The notes under the pieces were generated by a model. That model did not search any database. It was not told the origin of the DNA and saw only the letters and a program-made list of their open reading frames with translations. Below, piece after piece: positions 62,706 to 64,000 of a stretch of 64,000 bases of DNA. A program made the position numbers and the translations under genes. Numbering within the stretch: the stretch's first letter is position 1; every line of letters begins with the position of its first letter. The stretch is taken from contig JAMYHX010000062.1 in the NCBI GenBank assembly GCA_025529335.1, positions 1 through 64,000 of the forward strand, read 5' to 3'. The DNA is from Rhizopus sp. PT2906 (Eukaryota > Mucoromycota > Mucoromycetes > Mucorales > Rhizopodaceae).

Positions 62706-62762
<57 letters not shown>

Positions 62763-63281
62763 GAAAAGTAACCAACTTTACTCTCTCTCTCAGCGATCCT
62801 TTTCAAACGAAACAGAAACTCGTATTCAGTTTGCAGATATTTCTTCTACTGAAGAATCTACGTTCTGTGAATCTGTCGAAGCAGGTCACTCCTCACATGG
62901 AGATGCAGAAGAAATAGCTAAATTATTAGGTATAACACGTACTCCCGTTCGTATGGATAGTCAAGCCAAATATTGCTCTATCTCACGAGGTGATGCTGAT
63001 ATCTATCTACGTCTACCTACCAGCAAAGCCTATGTAGAAAAAATCTGGGTAAAAAAAAATCAATAGCTATTTAAGTAGATTCATAACTCTTTGGATAGGA
63101 TCATGCCTCTGGTAATGTCCTTGTAACTGAAGCAGGAGGTAAAGTGACTGATATCTATGGTCAACCTCTTGATTTCTCTATTGGCCGTACTTTGGAAAAG
63201 AACAAGGGAGTGATTGCGTCTAAAGCATCCATTCATCCTCAAGTGTTGAAGGCTGTTCAAAAAGTATTGAATATTGAATAA
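62030..63281 (+). CDS. MET22: 3'(2'),5'-bisphosphate nucleotidase (Hal2/Met22)
   Basis: Removes the 3' phosphate from PAP and PAPS in sulfate assimilation; salt-sensitive in yeast. Exons 62030-62162, 62208-62392, 62441-62689, 62794-63048 and 63099-63281 give 334 residues with perfect frame. Metal-binding motifs of the lithium-sensitive phosphatase fold are GEED (residue about 71), the DPIDGTKGF box (about 125) and WDHASGNVLVTEAGG near 280. The start MSDFSKERAVAIQAVLTASK matches the family. Intron 3 contains a run of 55 A. Confidence 0.95.
62706..62760. repeat. Poly-A tract of 55 within a Hal2 intron
   Basis: Fifty-five consecutive A between donor 62690 and acceptor 62793 of the bisphosphate nucleotidase gene. 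It is the longest of several such tracts in the window (others at 31259-31294, 32661-32695, 41239-41261, 59983-60003). The exact length may be affected by sequencing slippage. Confidence 0.9.
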
Positions 63282-63335
63282 ACAGTTTTATTAAGGAGCT
63301 GTGTACACACAACGTTTGTTCTACACATGATAAAG

Positions 63336-64000
63336 TTATTGTTTTCTATCAGAAGCGTCTTGGTTGACTTGTGTTGAGGTCAGATCTTGAATGACATTTT
63401 CTCTGTAGTAAGCATAAAAAGAGATGGCAGCAGAGGGACCAATGAAAGGCATGACAAACGCAACCAAGAGACCTGCCTTGAGACCACCATCCAAGATGGC
63501 CCACAGAACAAAGGACAGAGATAAGGCGGCAAAGTCAACCATAAAGACACGGGTTGTCAGGATCTGACCAAGATCGCCAAATGATACGGACGCGGGCAAG
63601 TTATCAGGTGCATTATAGAGCAAGACGAGAGAATCCCAAATACGAATACCTTGAAGCGCGACAAGCAGGTACATGCCAAAGTAGATGATCATGTTGACAA
63701 TACCCAAAAGCAGATATGATTTCTCTAGAGCGTCCTTTCCTTCTGCAATCTTTAAGCGGTATCGCATGGCTGGATCACTTACTCTATCGATCGGCGAAGG
63801 CTGTTTAAAGAATCTGACAAACACAGGAATAAGTGGGACGAGTAAGATGGGTGCAAGCTGCCAGATGGATAAAAGGTCTTGTTCCCATTTGGTGTCTGGT
63901 TGTGTCAGTCGTGGTGTCGTCAGGGCGACAGTAGGCAGGCCGTAGCCGACATACATGGCTGTAAACAGGCCATAGACACGATCTATAGTGATGCTCCAAT
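63336..64000 (-). CDS. Multi-pass membrane protein, partial (N-terminus off the right edge)
   Basis: The minus-strand frame is open from the window edge to the stop at 63336. It begins WSITIDRVYGLFTAMYVGYG and has at least four hydrophobic spans: IWQLAPILLVPLIPVFV, SYLLLGIVNMIIYFGMYLLV, FMVDFAALSLSFVLWAIL and LKAGLLVAFVMPFIG. The cytosolic-like end is Gln/Asp-rich. I do not recognise the family with certainty; fungal integral membrane proteins next to terpenoid genes have similar layout, but no such cluster is present. The upstream part lies outside the window. Confidence 0.7.
   Translation of the reverse strand, partial: WSITIDRVYGLFTAMYVGYGLPTVALTTPRLTQPDTKWEQDLLSIWQLAPILLVPLIPVFVRFFKQPSPIDRVSDPAMRYRLKIAEGKDALEKSYLLLGIVNMIIYFGMYLLVALQGIRIWDSLVLLYNAPDNLPASVSFGDLGQILTTRVFMVDFAALSLSFVLWAILDGGLKAGLLVAFVMPFIGPSAAISFYAYYRENVIQDLTSTQVNQDASDRKQ

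Overview
The window is eukaryotic and fungal, most likely from Mucoromycota (a Mucorales-type genome). It is AT-rich. Genes are compact, with many 45-100 bp GT-AG introns and short intergenic spacers. Long homopolymer runs occur in introns, and low-complexity Gln, Asn and Thr tracts occur in regulators. The gene set includes a tuberin-like RapGAP, a CCT subunit, cytosolic ribosomal proteins uL13 and uS12, CTP synthase, an SPB/SIN-type kinase and a Gemin3-like DEAD helicase. The transposon relics (a Helitron, a Ty3-like Gag domain gene, a zinc-knuckle TE-like gene) also resemble those familiar from Mucorales. No bacterial, organellar or rRNA genes are visible and I could not support any tRNA.

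Layout. 1-7.7 kb: a partial oligopeptide transporter, an NDUFAF7-type mitochondrial methyltransferase, an accessory patch with a small inverted-repeat element and a decayed ORF, then CCT3 and the TIM23 subunit Mgr2/ROMO1. 7.7-22.9 kb: an intronless 1539-residue tuberin (TSC2), cytochrome b5 reductase, a coiled-coil protein, a BRCT protein, an orphan, uL13, CTP synthase and a two-domain AAA ATPase. 23-33.9 kb: an orphan ORF without a clear start, a TRIP4-like zinc-finger protein, a Tc1/mariner-type MITE, uS12 (RPS23), a DPW-motif protein, a bHLH factor, a GPI-anchored wall protein, a repeat-rich locus and a MitoPLD-like nuclease. 34-43.8 kb: a nuclear protein with a conserved C-terminal block and a basic nucleolar-like protein, followed by an accessory cluster of a TE-like gene, a Helitron pseudogene and a Gag-domain gene, then the mitochondrial rhomboid Pcp1/PARL. 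43.8-47.4 kb is gene-poor. 47.4-64 kb: a TPMT-type methyltransferase, a Zn2Cys6 factor, a SAP protein (Tho1/SARNP-like), a CH-kinase-C1 multidomain protein, a second gene-poor stretch, a homeobox gene, a Gemin3-like helicase divergent from an AlkB-type dioxygenase, an Old Yellow Enzyme, a Hal2/Met22 nucleotidase and a partial membrane protein.

Most genes are unrelated housekeeping or regulatory genes, with no metabolic cluster. The most interesting items are four. First, a calponin-homology domain is fused in frame to a SepH/Cdc7-like kinase and a C1-like zinc finger, and the kinase has HCD instead of HRD. Second, a short terminal motif (consensus AACACTACATGCACCAGA) recurs at five places in three loci and marks an undescribed repeat family. 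Third, a Gag-capsid fold has become an apparently host-like two-exon gene. Fourth, a MitoPLD/Zucchini-like nuclease is present. All exon junctions were read by eye from splice signals and reading-frame continuity; no alignment was run.
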